From NCBI GenBank assembly GCA_910585485.1, contig CAJUEZ010000014.1, positions 1 to 49,192 on the forward strand: DNA of 49,192 nucleotides. Reading direction: 5' to 3'. The position numbers and the translations under genes were made by a program. This document shows, one piece after another, positions 27,061 to 34,833 of this stretch (positions are counted from its first letter, which is position 1; each line of letters opens with the position of its first letter). Origin of the DNA: an uncultured Clostridia bacterium. GTDB taxonomy: Bacteria; Bacillota; Clostridia; UBA1381. The notes below the pieces were generated by a model. It was given only the letters and a program-made list of their open reading frames with translations. It was not told the origin of the DNA and did no database searches.

Positions 27061-27868
27061 TATTCTTCTTTACCTCTTTTGCAAGTTCTTCCACTTCCTC
27101 CTCGGAAACAGTCGTCATCGCAGTTCTCTTGCATTCTGATATTTTGTCTATATATTCCTGAGCCTTCTTATAATTATTTAGTTTTACAGCAATCTGAGCG
27201 CCGTGATAATAACCCTCAAGAAATTCCGGAGCGTGTTTTATTACCGCGTCAGACAGTTTCTCCGCCTCTTCATATCTGCCGCGGTTATAATAACACAGAG
27301 AAAGGTTGTCTGTTATATCCCTATCTTCATCGTTATATTCATAAGCTTCCTCACAGAATTTCAATGTGTCCTCAGACGCGCCGTTTTTTAAAAGCTTAAA
27401 ATATCCAAGCATTCCGTAAAGCGTTGTGTTTACATAATTTCCTCCGTCAAAAATTTCTTCGGCTTCCTCAATCGCCTCGTCAAGCCTGCCCTGCTTGTAA
27501 TACACCATACATCTCTGTTGTTTCGCGACATTTTTCTTTTCCGGTGTGATACCTTTTACACGTATAATCGGATCAAGGATTTTTTCCGCGTCATCCGCGC
27601 GACCTGTTCTTAAAAGCAGGTACGCGTAAGAAGATTTAAGTTCTATTTTGGTTCTGCCGGTATCATATGCCTTCTTATACCACATAACAGCGCCCTCGTC
27701 ATCACCCGCGCTGAATGCCTGATTTCCTTTCATCGCGTAATACGACGGAATAAAATGATAAATCCCGAATAAAACAATAGCGGCAATAATACCGATTCCA
27801 AGAAAAGTGTTGAATTTAAACGCAAACACTATAACAATAATTCCTAAAATTAAATAAAGAAAACTCAT
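27041..27868 (-). CDS. Membrane-anchored tetratricopeptide repeat protein, 275 aa
   Basis: The first 45 residues form two hydrophobic helices (SFLYLILGIIVIVFAF and IGIIAAIVLFGIYHF). TPR units follow from about 50 to 255 (for example AFSAGDDEGAVMWYKKAYD and YYNRGRYEEAEKLSDAVI). The protein probably sits on the membrane with a cytoplasmic helical scaffold for protein contacts. I placed the start at ATG 27868, 8 nt after GGAGG; an in-frame TTG at 27883 overlaps that site and is unlikely. It overlaps rarA by 20 bp. No specific function is recognisable; the link to rarA may be only transcriptional. Confidence 0.8.
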   Translation of the reverse strand: MSFLYLILGIIVIVFAFKFNTFLGIGIIAAIVLFGIYHFIPSYYAMKGNQAFSAGDDEGAVMWYKKAYDTGRTKIELKSSYAYLLLRTGRADDAEKILDPIIRVKGITPEKKNVAKQQRCMVYYKQGRLDEAIEEAEEIFDGGNYVNTTLYGMLGYFKLLKNGASEDTLKFCEEAYEYNDEDRDITDNLSLCYYNRGRYEEAEKLSDAVIKHAPEFLEGYYHGAQIAVKLNNYKKAQEYIDKISECKRTAMTTVSEEEVEELAKEVKKNNENSIA

Positions 27869-27899
27869 TTTCCAATCCTCCAATATTATATACAGAATA

Positions 27900-27919
27900 G
27901 GGAGGCATTTAAGCCTCCC
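27900..27919 (-). terminator. Hairpin after asnS, weak terminator
   Basis: Perfect GGGAGGC/GCCTCCC stem (27900-27906 with 27913-27919), 8 bp after the asnS stop. The following bases on the minus strand (TATTCTGTATA) are only partly U-rich, so termination may be leaky and allow read-through into the TPR-rarA genes. Confidence 0.5.
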
Positions 27920-27927
27920 GCAGTGTG

Positions 27928-29331
27928 TTAAAATTCAGCAGTTCCGACTGTTCTTGGGAACGGAAGCACATCACGTATATTAGATACTCCGGTGATGTAC
28001 ATAACCGCTCTTTCAAATCCCAAGCCAAATCCGGCATGCTTATTTGTTCCGTACTTTCTAAGATCAAGATAGAAACCGTAATCTTCTTCTTTAAGTCCAA
28101 GTGCCTTCATTCTCTCAACAAGCACATCATAATTCTCTTCTCTTTGGCTGCCGCCTATAATTTCACCTACTCCCGGAACAAGCAAGTCCATAGCCGCAAC
28201 CGTCTTCTTATCATCATTAAGCTTCATATAAAAAGCTTTTATCTCTTTTGGATAGTCAGTTACAAACAGAGGTCGTTTGAATACCTGCTCTGTAAGATAA
28301 CGCTCGTGTTCCGTCTGTAAATCACAGCCCCACTCAACCGGATAATCAAATTTAATCTTACCCGCTTTTGAATCATCTTCAAGTATCTTCACCGCTTCAG
28401 TGTATGTCACATGAGCGAACTCGCTGTTTACAACATGCTTAAGTCTTGCAATAAGTTCCTTATCTATAAACTGATTGAAAAACTCCATTTCCTCAGGGGC
28501 ATTTTCAAGACAATAATTTATGATGTATTTCAGCATATCTTCTGCCAGTTCCATATCATCCTGCAAATCGGCAAACGCTATCTCAGGCTCTATCATCCAA
28601 AATTCCGCCGCATGGCGCGTAGTATTTGAATTTTCAGCGCGGAAAGTAGGACCAAATGTATATACATTTCTAAATGCCATACAATACGTTTCAACATTAA
28701 GCTGTCCGCTTACTGTCAAATTAGCCTGCTTTCCAAAGAAATCCTTTGAATAATCCACATCACCCTTATCTGTCACAGGAAGATTTTTCATATCCATAGT
28801 TGTCACCTGGAACATCTCGCCCGCGCCCTCGCAGTCACTCGCTGTAATAATCGGTGTATGAACATATACAAAGCCTCTCTCCTGGAAGAAGCTGTGAATT
28901 GCGTAAGCAATCATTGAACGCACTCTGAATACTGCCGAGAAAGTATTTGTTCTCGGTCTTAAGTGAGCGATTGTTCGAAGATATTCAAAACTGTGTCTCT
29001 TCTTCTGAAGCGGATAATCAGGTGTTGAAGCGCCGTCAACTTTCACATTCTCCGCTTTAAGTTCAAAAGGCTGTTTCGCTTTGGGCGTCAAAGCAAGGAT
29101 TCCTTCAGCGGTTATTGCCGAACCTATATTCAGCTTTGCGAGTTCCGAGAAATTGTCAAGATTATCCGCTTCAATCACTATCTGCAAATTCTTGAAAAAG
29201 CTTCCGTCATTAAGTTCAATAAATCCAAAATTCTTTGAAATTCGGATATTTCTTATCCAACCTGACACCGTTACTTTCTTCTCACCGTATTCGTCCGTTT
29301 TTCTGTACAAACTCTTTATAACTGTTTTCAT
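27928..29331 (-). CDS. asnS: Asparaginyl-tRNA synthetase
   Basis: Charges tRNA-Asn with asparagine (EC 6.1.1.22). The N-terminal OB fold that binds the anticodon is at about 15-110 (VTVSGWIRNIRISKNFGFIELNDGS). Class II motif 2 is the FRAEN...TRHAAEFWMIEPE stretch near 225-247, and motif 3 is GFGLGFERAVMYI near the C-terminus. The length, 467 aa, is standard. It lies 24 bp after asnA, which makes its substrate asparagine, giving a compact DUF896-asnA-asnS unit. Confidence 0.97.
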   Translation of the reverse strand: MKTVIKSLYRKTDEYGEKKVTVSGWIRNIRISKNFGFIELNDGSFFKNLQIVIEADNLDNFSELAKLNIGSAITAEGILALTPKAKQPFELKAENVKVDGASTPDYPLQKKRHSFEYLRTIAHLRPRTNTFSAVFRVRSMIAYAIHSFFQERGFVYVHTPIITASDCEGAGEMFQVTTMDMKNLPVTDKGDVDYSKDFFGKQANLTVSGQLNVETYCMAFRNVYTFGPTFRAENSNTTRHAAEFWMIEPEIAFADLQDDMELAEDMLKYIINYCLENAPEEMEFFNQFIDKELIARLKHVVNSEFAHVTYTEAVKILEDDSKAGKIKFDYPVEWGCDLQTEHERYLTEQVFKRPLFVTDYPKEIKAFYMKLNDDKKTVAAMDLLVPGVGEIIGGSQREENYDVLVERMKALGLKEEDYGFYLDLRKYGTNKHAGFGLGFERAVMYITGVSNIRDVLPFPRTVGTAEF

Positions 29332-29355
29332 AGTTCTAAATTTTATCCTTTCGAT

Positions 29356-30363
29356 TTATAGTAAATTAATTCTGTGTTTTTTACATTCCACGCGCATATC
29401 ATCCGGCCATACCGAAGACTGTACCTCGCCTATATGCGCCTTTCCAAGCATAAACATACAAAGTCTCGACTGTCCTATTCCGCCGCCTATTGTATAAGGA
29501 AGTTCCTTATTTACAAGCTTCTTATGAAATTCCATTTCAAGACGTTCCTCGCAGCCATCAATCTTTACCTGCGAAACAAGCGAGTCTTCATCAACTCTTA
29601 TACCCATACTTGAAAGTTCGTATGCCATATCAAGCAAAGGATAATATATAAGTACATCACCGTTAAGTTCCCAGTCGTCATAGTCAGGCGCTCTGCCGTC
29701 ATGTTTCTTACCCGATTTAAGTTCCTTGCCTATCTGCATTAAAAATACTGCCTTTTTATCACGCAGCAGCTTATTTTCTCTTTCCTTCGGTTCAAGGTCA
29801 GGATACATATCCTCAAGTTCCTGAGTTGTTATAAACGTAATTTCCTCAGGAAAATTATTTGCGATGTTCGCATACTTGCCGCATACTCTACTCTGAGTAG
29901 ATTTCATAGCGGTATAAATTCTTCTGACAAAGTCCTTTAAAGTATCAAGGTTTCTGTCAGACTTATTTATAACAGCTTCCCAGTCCCACTGGTCAACATA
30001 CATGGAGTGAAGATTGTCAACCTCCTCGTCGCGTCTTATAGCGTTCATGTCTGTATACAAACCCTCTCCGGACTTAAATCCGTATCTTCCCAAAGTCATT
30101 CTCTTCCATTTCGCCAAAGAATGTACTATTTCAAGATTTGCTCCGCCTATACACGGCGCGTCAAAACTTACCGGTCTTTCAACACCGTTAAGATTATCAT
30201 TTAGACCTGTCTCAGGACGCACAAAAAGCGGAGCGGATATTCTTTGCAGATTAAGCGCCGCGATTATTTCATGCTGAAATGTATCCTTTATGAATTTTAT
30301 TGCTCTTTCCGTTTCTCTGCCATCAAGACTCGGATTATAGTTTTCAGGAATTATAAGTGACAT
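29356..30363 (-). CDS. asnA: Aspartate-ammonia ligase (asparagine synthetase A)
   Basis: Makes asparagine from aspartate, ammonia and ATP (EC 6.3.1.1). AsnA is a class II synthetase-like enzyme related to the catalytic core of AspRS/AsnRS. Family segments seen are NLQRISAPLFV, ETGLNDNLNG, YVDQWDWE and the C-terminal GGGIGQSRLCMFML. The length, 335 aa, is usual. The ATG follows AAAGGAGAA located in the end of the DUF896 gene only 3 bp upstream, so translation is probably coupled. No T-box leader is present in the short upstream region. Confidence 0.97.
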   Translation of the reverse strand: MSLIIPENYNPSLDGRETERAIKFIKDTFQHEIIAALNLQRISAPLFVRPETGLNDNLNGVERPVSFDAPCIGGANLEIVHSLAKWKRMTLGRYGFKSGEGLYTDMNAIRRDEEVDNLHSMYVDQWDWEAVINKSDRNLDTLKDFVRRIYTAMKSTQSRVCGKYANIANNFPEEITFITTQELEDMYPDLEPKERENKLLRDKKAVFLMQIGKELKSGKKHDGRAPDYDDWELNGDVLIYYPLLDMAYELSSMGIRVDEDSLVSQVKIDGCEERLEMEFHKKLVNKELPYTIGGGIGQSRLCMFMLGKAHIGEVQSSVWPDDMRVECKKHRINLL

Positions 30364-30366
30364 TTT

Positions 30367-30543
30367 TTATTCTCCTTTATCAATTATTTCAATACTGTCC
30401 AGCGTCTGCTTGAAATTCTGACGTATGGCATCAAGATATTCCCTTCGCAAAGCATCGCGCTCGGCAATTTCCGTTTCGGAAAGTCCGACCGTTTTTGACT
30501 TCTTGGCAAGCTCGTTAATTCTCTCTATTTTCCTTCTTTCCAA
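30367..30543 (-). CDS. DUF896 (YnzC-like) small protein, 58 aa
   Basis: Short helical protein matching DUF896 by its ERINELAKKSKTVGLSETE start and QNFKQTLDSIEI end. Bacillus YnzC is a small soluble helical hairpin of unclear role, often found near SOS genes. The start is TTG at 30543, 7 nt after AGGAGG; no ATG is available. The stop lies 3 bp before asnA, so it leads the asparagine operon, an unusual place for this family. A clear promoter lies 35 bp upstream. All residues are soluble; there is no signal peptide. Confidence 0.88.
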   Translation of the reverse strand: MERRKIERINELAKKSKTVGLSETEIAERDALRREYLDAIRQNFKQTLDSIEIIDKGE

Positions 30544-30577
30544 AAGATTACCTCCTCAAGAAAATATCACTATTCCT

Positions 30578-30606
30578 ATTGTAACCTATTTCTATAAAAA
30601 ATTCAA
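30578..30606 (-). promoter_or_regulatory. Sigma-A promoter of DUF896-asnA-asnS
   Basis: TTGAAT (30606-30601), a 17-nt spacer, TACAAT (30583-30578) on the minus strand, ending 35 bp before the TTG start. Confidence 0.8.
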
Positions 30607-30685
30607 GTAAAACATGCGGACAAAATGCAAAATTATTTAATTAATCATAATATATATTACAAAACATTGAAAGGAGGAACTCACA

Positions 30686-30799
30686 ATGGGAGAATGCTGT
30701 GAAAGAAATAACAGCTGCAATGGCGGCTGCAACTTTGATCTTGATATGATTCTTTGGGTTCTTATCATTATCGTTATCGTTACATGTATGTGTGACTAA
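30686..30799 (+). CDS. Small Cys-rich membrane peptide, 37 aa
   Basis: The sequence is MGECCERNNSCNGGCNFDLD, then a helix (MILWVLIIIVIVT), then CMCD. Four Cys precede and two follow a single membrane segment. A strong AAGGAGGA site lies 8 nt before the ATG, and a strong terminator follows, so it is almost surely expressed. It resembles the short YjcZ-type or Cys-rich hydrophobic peptides encoded near sporulation genes in Firmicutes. It lies just upstream of spo0A on the same strand. A spore-coat or membrane role is a guess. Confidence 0.75.
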   Translation: MGECCERNNSCNGGCNFDLDMILWVLIIIVIVTCMCD

Positions 30800-30816
30800 T
30801 TCTACAACCTAAAAAC

Positions 30817-30849
30817 AAAAAGCGGCTTCCGGCAGGAGAGCCGCTTTTT
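30817..30849 (+). terminator. Terminator of the small Cys-rich peptide gene
   Basis: Stem AAAAAGCGGCT/AGCCGCTTTTT (30817-30827 with 30839-30849), 11-nt loop, with the U run in the descending arm. It separates the peptide gene from spo0A. Confidence 0.92.
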
Positions 30850-30965
30850 ATCTGCCTTTTTGACTTCTTTTTTTGCCTTTTTTACACCTTAATTGTCTAT
30901 AAATTATTTTTTATGGAAAAATTTTGAAAAAACTCTTGATTTTATTTACATAATATGGTAGTATA

Positions 30966-30998
30966 TTACATGTACTGGAAATATTTACATATTACTGG
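30966..30998 (+). repeat. Direct repeat upstream of spo0A
   Basis: TTACATGTACTGG (30966-30978) and TTACATATTACTGG (30985-30998) repeat with a 19-bp period, about 50-80 bp before the start codon. A weak promoter (TTGATT, 17 nt, TAGTAT) lies just upstream. This could be a regulator site. Confidence 0.45.
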
Positions 30999-31043
30999 TT
31001 ATTGATAAGATTTTGTTATATATAAGATAGGAGGACTAATTTT

Positions 31044-31835
31044 ATGAACAAAAAAATATCTGTTCTGATTGCGGACGATAACGAAGACGTAACAAGCGAG
31101 CTTTCCACCTATATCAAGGGTGAGACAGATATGGAGGTTGCCGCCGTTGCCTACAACGGCGAAGAAGCTTATGCGCTTATACTTGAAACACATCCTGATG
31201 TTGTTATTTTAGATTTAGTAATGCCCAAGCTTGACGGGATAGGCGTGCTGAAAAAGCTGCAAAAGTCACCTTTGATCAAACAACCCAAGATTGTTGTGTA
31301 TTCCATCTCTTCCATTGCAATAAACATGGCCGCGTCTGTGAATCCGAGCGTGGTTTACTGTCTTTTAAAACCTCAAAGCAGTGAAAGAATATGCGAGGTT
31401 ATAAGAGATATAACCTCCGTTACCGCAAAAGTTTCAGCCATCCCCTCCACAGCAGTATCCGCATCGCTTCCCGATAAAAATACTGAAGCGGATCTGGAAA
31501 CGGTTGTTACAGATTTCATTCACGAACTTGGCGTACCCGCACATATCAAGGGCTATCAGTATATAAGAAGCGCTATAATGATGGTCGTTGAAAATATGGA
31601 TTTACTTAATTTCATAACAAAACAGCTATATCCTGAGATTGCGAAAGCGTATAACACTACCGCAAGCAGAGTTGAAAGAGCAATCCGACATTCTATAGAG
31701 GTGGCATGGAGCAGAGGAAAGCCTGAAATAATGAACGAGATTTTCGGATACACGATTCATACAGGCAAAGGAAAACCGACTAATTCCGAATTTATCGCTA
31801 TGGTTGCTGACAGAATACGTCTTACTCGCAAATAA
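31044..31835 (+). CDS. spo0A: Stage 0 sporulation response regulator Spo0A
   Basis: Master transcription factor for entry into sporulation. The receiver domain (1-about 125) has the acidic pocket D11/D12, the phospho-acceptor D57 in VILDLVMPK and the conserved K109 in LLKPQ. A variable linker (about 125-150) joins it to the Spo0A C-terminal DNA-binding domain. That domain is nearly canonical: YIRSAIMMVVENMDLL, TTASRVERAIRHSIEVAWSRG as recognition region, and FGYTIHTGKGKPTNSEFIA. The length of 263 aa is normal. The usual Thr after the fourth receiver strand appears as Ser. It has an AGGAGG site. It is a single-gene unit ended by a strong hairpin. Its presence means the organism can probably form spores. 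Confidence 0.97.
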   Translation: MNKKISVLIADDNEDVTSELSTYIKGETDMEVAAVAYNGEEAYALILETHPDVVILDLVMPKLDGIGVLKKLQKSPLIKQPKIVVYSISSIAINMAASVNPSVVYCLLKPQSSERICEVIRDITSVTAKVSAIPSTAVSASLPDKNTEADLETVVTDFIHELGVPAHIKGYQYIRSAIMMVVENMDLLNFITKQLYPEIAKAYNTTASRVERAIRHSIEVAWSRGKPEIMNEIFGYTIHTGKGKPTNSEFIAMVADRIRLTRK

Positions 31836-31850
31836 TAACTTTAAAAGCAA

Positions 31851-31876
31851 AAAACCGCGGCACATGCCGCGGTTTT
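31851..31876. terminator. Bidirectional terminator between spo0A and the ABC operon
   Basis: AAAACCGCGGCA/TGCCGCGGTTTT (31851-31862 with 31865-31876): a very GC-rich core with A and U runs on both sides, between convergent genes. Confidence 0.9.
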
Positions 31877-31910
31877 AATATTTATCGCTATTGTCTGTTT
31901 TTTCTATGAT

Positions 31911-32708
31911 TTATTTATCCAACAAAGCCCTGTCGTTTGCAAATTCTTCACCGCTTAAATCAGCAAATTTCTTTAACAAATCATCAACTGTCAGCTGTTT
32001 CTTCTCATCACCGCTCGCGCTGTAAATAATTCTTCCCTCGTGCATCATTATCAGCTTGTTGCCGTGCGCGATTGCGTCTTTCATGTTGTGAGTAATCATA
32101 AGCGTTGTGAGATTACCCTCTGTAATAAATTTTTCCGAAAGGTCTAAAACAGTTTCAGCAGTTTTCGGGTCAAGCGCTGCCGTATGCTCATCCAAAAGAA
32201 GCAGTTTAGGCTTTTGCATTACCGCCATAAGCAGTGTCAAAGCTTGTCTTTGTCCGCCTGAAAGAAGTCCCACCTTACTCGAAAGACGGGTTTCAAGACC
32301 CAGTCCGAGCATTGACAGCATCTCTTTATACATTGCGCGTTCTTTATTGGTTATTGCCCATTTAAGTCCGCGTTTTTTTCCGCGGCGGAACGCAAGCGAC
32401 ATATTTTCCTCAATCCACATATCAGCGGCTGTTCCCATCATTGGGTCCTGGAAAACTCGCCCGAGATATTTTGCTCTCTTGTGCTCGGACAGACGCGTAA
32501 CATCAACATCATCAATAACTATGCTTCCGCTGTCTACTCTGAACACTCCGCATATACTGTTTAAAAGAGTTGACTTTCCCGCGCCGTTTCCGCCGATTAC
32601 AGTGGCGAAGTCGCCTTCATTCAATTCTAAATCAACGCCGTTTAAAGCGCGCTTTTCATTTATAGTTCCCTTGTTAAAGGTTTTATATATACTGTTAATC
32701 TTAAGCAT
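31911..32708 (-). CDS. ABC transporter ATP-binding protein (TrpZ/PF04392-type importer)
   Basis: Cytoplasmic ATPase of a three-part importer. Walker A is GGNGAGKS at 39-46, the Q-loop FQDP at about 86-89, the signature LSGGQ at 149-153, and Walker B with its Glu at D173/E174. The switch His lies in LMITHNM near 205. The length, 265 aa, is normal. Its ATG overlaps the permease stop (TGATG), so translation is coupled. The substrate is unknown; streptococcal relatives (TrpXYZ) are linked to tryptophan, but no T-box or trp gene is nearby. Confidence 0.9.
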   Translation of the reverse strand: MLKINSIYKTFNKGTINEKRALNGVDLELNEGDFATVIGGNGAGKSTLLNSICGVFRVDSGSIVIDDVDVTRLSEHKRAKYLGRVFQDPMMGTAADMWIEENMSLAFRRGKKRGLKWAITNKERAMYKEMLSMLGLGLETRLSSKVGLLSGGQRQALTLLMAVMQKPKLLLLDEHTAALDPKTAETVLDLSEKFITEGNLTTLMITHNMKDAIAHGNKLIMMHEGRIIYSASGDEKKQLTVDDLLKKFADLSGEEFANDRALLDK

Positions 32709-33604
32709 CAGACAGCCTCCTTTGTTACTTTCTTCTCCGCCATCTTACGCTTCCAGTACGGGATTCCGAGGAATACCGCGACAACCAGCGCTGAAAACAT
32801 CTTTAAATCGTTTGCGTTAAGTCCCATACGCAATACCAATGTGATTACTATATAGTAAATAACACCGCCCATAACCGCCGCCAAAAGCTTCAGCGCAAAA
32901 TTTTTGAATATCCTATCAAAAATAACCTCGCCTATAATAACCGCGGCAAGACCTATAACTATCGCTCCTCTTCCCATATTTATATCCGCAAAACCCTGAT
33001 ACTGGGTTAAAAGAGCGCCTGATAAAGCGACAAGAGCATTTGAAATTACAAGTCCTATAATTTTGTTTCGCTCTGTGTTTATGCCGTTTGCTCTCGCCAT
33101 ATGCTGATTACACCCTGTCGCACGGAGAGAATGTCCCATCTCTGTTCCGAAAAACCAGTACATAACGGCAATTATAATTACCACAAAAACCAATCCAACA
33201 ACGATTGCGCTCTGTAAGTATCTCAAAGAAATAAGAATCTTATAGTTGTTGCTTGATAACGGAATATTTGACCTCTGTGACATGATTTTTAAATTTACAG
33301 AATAAAGTATAAGCTGAGTAAGTATTCCTGCCAGAATCGCCGGGATTCCAAATTTAGTATGAAAAATTCCCGTTATAAGTCCCGCAAGGCATCCTGCCAC
33401 AAGCGCCATCAGCATCGCAACCCAAACATTCATACCCATAGTCATGCTTACAACCATAACCGCTCCGCCCGTCGCCATTGAGCCGTCTACGGTCAAGTCC
33501 GCAACGTCAAGAATCCTGAATGTAATATACACGCCCATTGCCATAATGCCCCATATGATTCCCTGAGCCACCGCTCCCGGCAATGCGTTAATAAGTCCAA
33601 TCAT
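32708..33604 (-). CDS. ABC transporter permease (TrpY/branched-chain-permease-like)
   Basis: Integral membrane channel of 298 aa with about eight to nine helices. It has the fold of branched-chain-amino-acid/sugar type permeases (GLITGIFHTKFGIPAILAGILTQ and YQGFADINMGRGAIVIGLAAVIIGE are typical). The cytoplasmic loop MGHSLRATGCNQHMARANGIN contacts the ATPase, as in this family. It ends inside the ATPase start codon. An 88-bp gap with a strong hairpin separates it from the binding-protein gene upstream. Confidence 0.9.
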   Translation of the reverse strand: MIGLINALPGAVAQGIIWGIMAMGVYITFRILDVADLTVDGSMATGGAVMVVSMTMGMNVWVAMLMALVAGCLAGLITGIFHTKFGIPAILAGILTQLILYSVNLKIMSQRSNIPLSSNNYKILISLRYLQSAIVVGLVFVVIIIAVMYWFFGTEMGHSLRATGCNQHMARANGINTERNKIIGLVISNALVALSGALLTQYQGFADINMGRGAIVIGLAAVIIGEVIFDRIFKNFALKLLAAVMGGVIYYIVITLVLRMGLNANDLKMFSALVVAVFLGIPYWKRKMAEKKVTKEAV

Positions 33605-33626
33605 TTGTTTATTCTTCCTTTCCTAA

Positions 33627-33661
33627 AAATTGCAATGAAGCGATCCGCCCCATTGCAATTT
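33627..33661 (-). terminator. Intercistronic hairpin between binding protein and permease
   Basis: Perfect 11-bp stem AAATTGCAATG/CATTGCAATTT (33627-33637 with 33651-33661), 13-nt loop, followed by a short U run on the minus strand. It probably causes partial termination or protects the upstream mRNA, giving more binding protein than membrane parts. Confidence 0.65.
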
Positions 33662-33692
33662 CATACATTATGTTAAAGACAGTTGAGTATTA

Positions 33693-34655
33693 TTAAAGTT
33701 CCTCGTAGTCTTCCGGTACAGCAATCTGAAGTTCATCAGCGCGTTCCTTTACATACTTCTTTGTAAGCTGATCAGCGTATTTAATATCCATATTAGCAGG
33801 ATCAGCGCCGTTTACAAGAATCTCATATGCCATTTCGCCGGCAACTTTTCCTATACTGTAATATGAAATTGAAAGAGTCGCGATTCCGCAGCCTTCGCAA
33901 ATGCCTTCCTCGCCTGTTATTACAGGAATTTTTGCAGGATTCGCGATATTAGCGATAATTTCCGTGTTTGAAGCGGCAGTATTATCTGTCGGTATATAAA
34001 GAGCGTCACTGTTATCACACGCGGATTGTGTAACCGCTGCAACATCGTTTGAATCCGCAAAAGCGTATTCCTTGCATTCATATCCAAGCTTTTCAAGTTC
34101 AGATGAAACTATATCCACCTGATACTTTGAGTTAGCCTCGCTTGAGCAATAAAGAAGACCAATTTTCTTTGCTTCGGGAAGAAGTTCCTTAAACATAGCA
34201 GCCTGTTCTTCAAGCGGAGCAAGGTCAGCTGTACCTGTGATATTCATTCCTGTCTTTCCTGTCCAGTCTTTTATATCAAGAGCTGTGGCATAATCTGTGA
34301 TGGATGTTCCGACAATAGGAGTTGTCGCGGTTGCCGCAGCTGCAGCCTGAAGCGCGGAAGTAGCGTTAGCAAAAATCAAGTCGTCTCCTGAAGCGATAAA
34401 CTGATTTACAATAGTCGCGCATGTCGCGCTGTCGCCTGACGCATTCTGAAGGTCAAACTTAACGTTATCGCCCAATTTTTCTTTTAAAGCATCCTGAAAT
34501 CCCTCTGTAGCCTTATCAAGAGCAACGTGCTGAACAAGCTGGCATAAGCCAATCTTATATGTTTTGCCTGTTTGATTTGTGTTTCCGCAGCCGGCAAGCA
34601 TAGTCGCCGCCAAAGTTCCTGCTGTCAGAACAGCCAATAGCTTTTTAATTTTCAT
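33693..34655 (-). CDS. ABC transporter substrate-binding lipoprotein (PF04392 type)
   Basis: Exported lipoprotein that captures the ligand outside the membrane. The signal peptide ends with lipobox LAGC, so C23 is lipid-modified. The mature part matches the ABC_sub_bind fold: YKIGLCQLVQHVALDKATEGF, then PIVGTSITDYATALD, LYCSSEANSKYQVD and TEIIANIANPAKIPVITGEEG. I chose ATG 34655 (320 aa) with AAAGGAGAA. The in-frame GTG codons upstream would put 14 residues before the signal. It is first in a three-gene importer unit. Confidence 0.92.
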   Translation of the reverse strand: MKIKKLLAVLTAGTLAATMLAGCGNTNQTGKTYKIGLCQLVQHVALDKATEGFQDALKEKLGDNVKFDLQNASGDSATCATIVNQFIASGDDLIFANATSALQAAAAATATTPIVGTSITDYATALDIKDWTGKTGMNITGTADLAPLEEQAAMFKELLPEAKKIGLLYCSSEANSKYQVDIVSSELEKLGYECKEYAFADSNDVAAVTQSACDNSDALYIPTDNTAASNTEIIANIANPAKIPVITGEEGICEGCGIATLSISYYSIGKVAGEMAYEILVNGADPANMDIKYADQLTKKYVKERADELQIAVPEDYEEL

Positions 34656-34719
34656 TGTTTTTTCTCCTTTTCCACATAAACTGCCGTTATCCACCACGCA
34701 GCCTATTTTTTATTTATAT

Positions 34720-34748
34720 AATATATCATGATTTGTTCAAAATGTCAA
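34720..34748 (-). promoter_or_regulatory. Sigma-A promoter of the ABC importer operon
   Basis: TTGACA (34748-34743), a 17-nt spacer, TATATT (34725-34720) on the minus strand. The leader is only about 55-60 nt, too short for a T-box. Confidence 0.85.
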
Positions 34749-34789
34749 GGTTGTTTTTTACATTTTGAGTTATATTATGCAAATACAAC

Positions 34790-34818
34790 AAAAAAAAGAA
34801 GAGACATAGTCTCTTCTT
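34790..34818 (-). terminator. Terminator of the SLH protein gene
   Basis: Stem AAGAAGAGAC/GTCTCTTCTT (34796-34805 with 34809-34818, loop of 3), then eight U on the minus strand, 15 bp after the stop. Confidence 0.95.
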
Positions 34819-34833
34819 GCTTTTATATATACG

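Noticed and set aside
30544..30685. T-box riboswitch before the asnA operon
   Set aside because: The promoter lies only 35 bp from the DUF896 start, leaving no room for a T-box leader.
34656..34697. GTG start for the binding lipoprotein
   Set aside because: It would put 14 polar residues before the signal peptide; ATG 34655 has a proper ribosome site.
34656..34719. Tryptophan T-box before the TrpXYZ-like importer
   Set aside because: The leader is about 55-60 nt and shows no T-box sequence or specifier hairpin.
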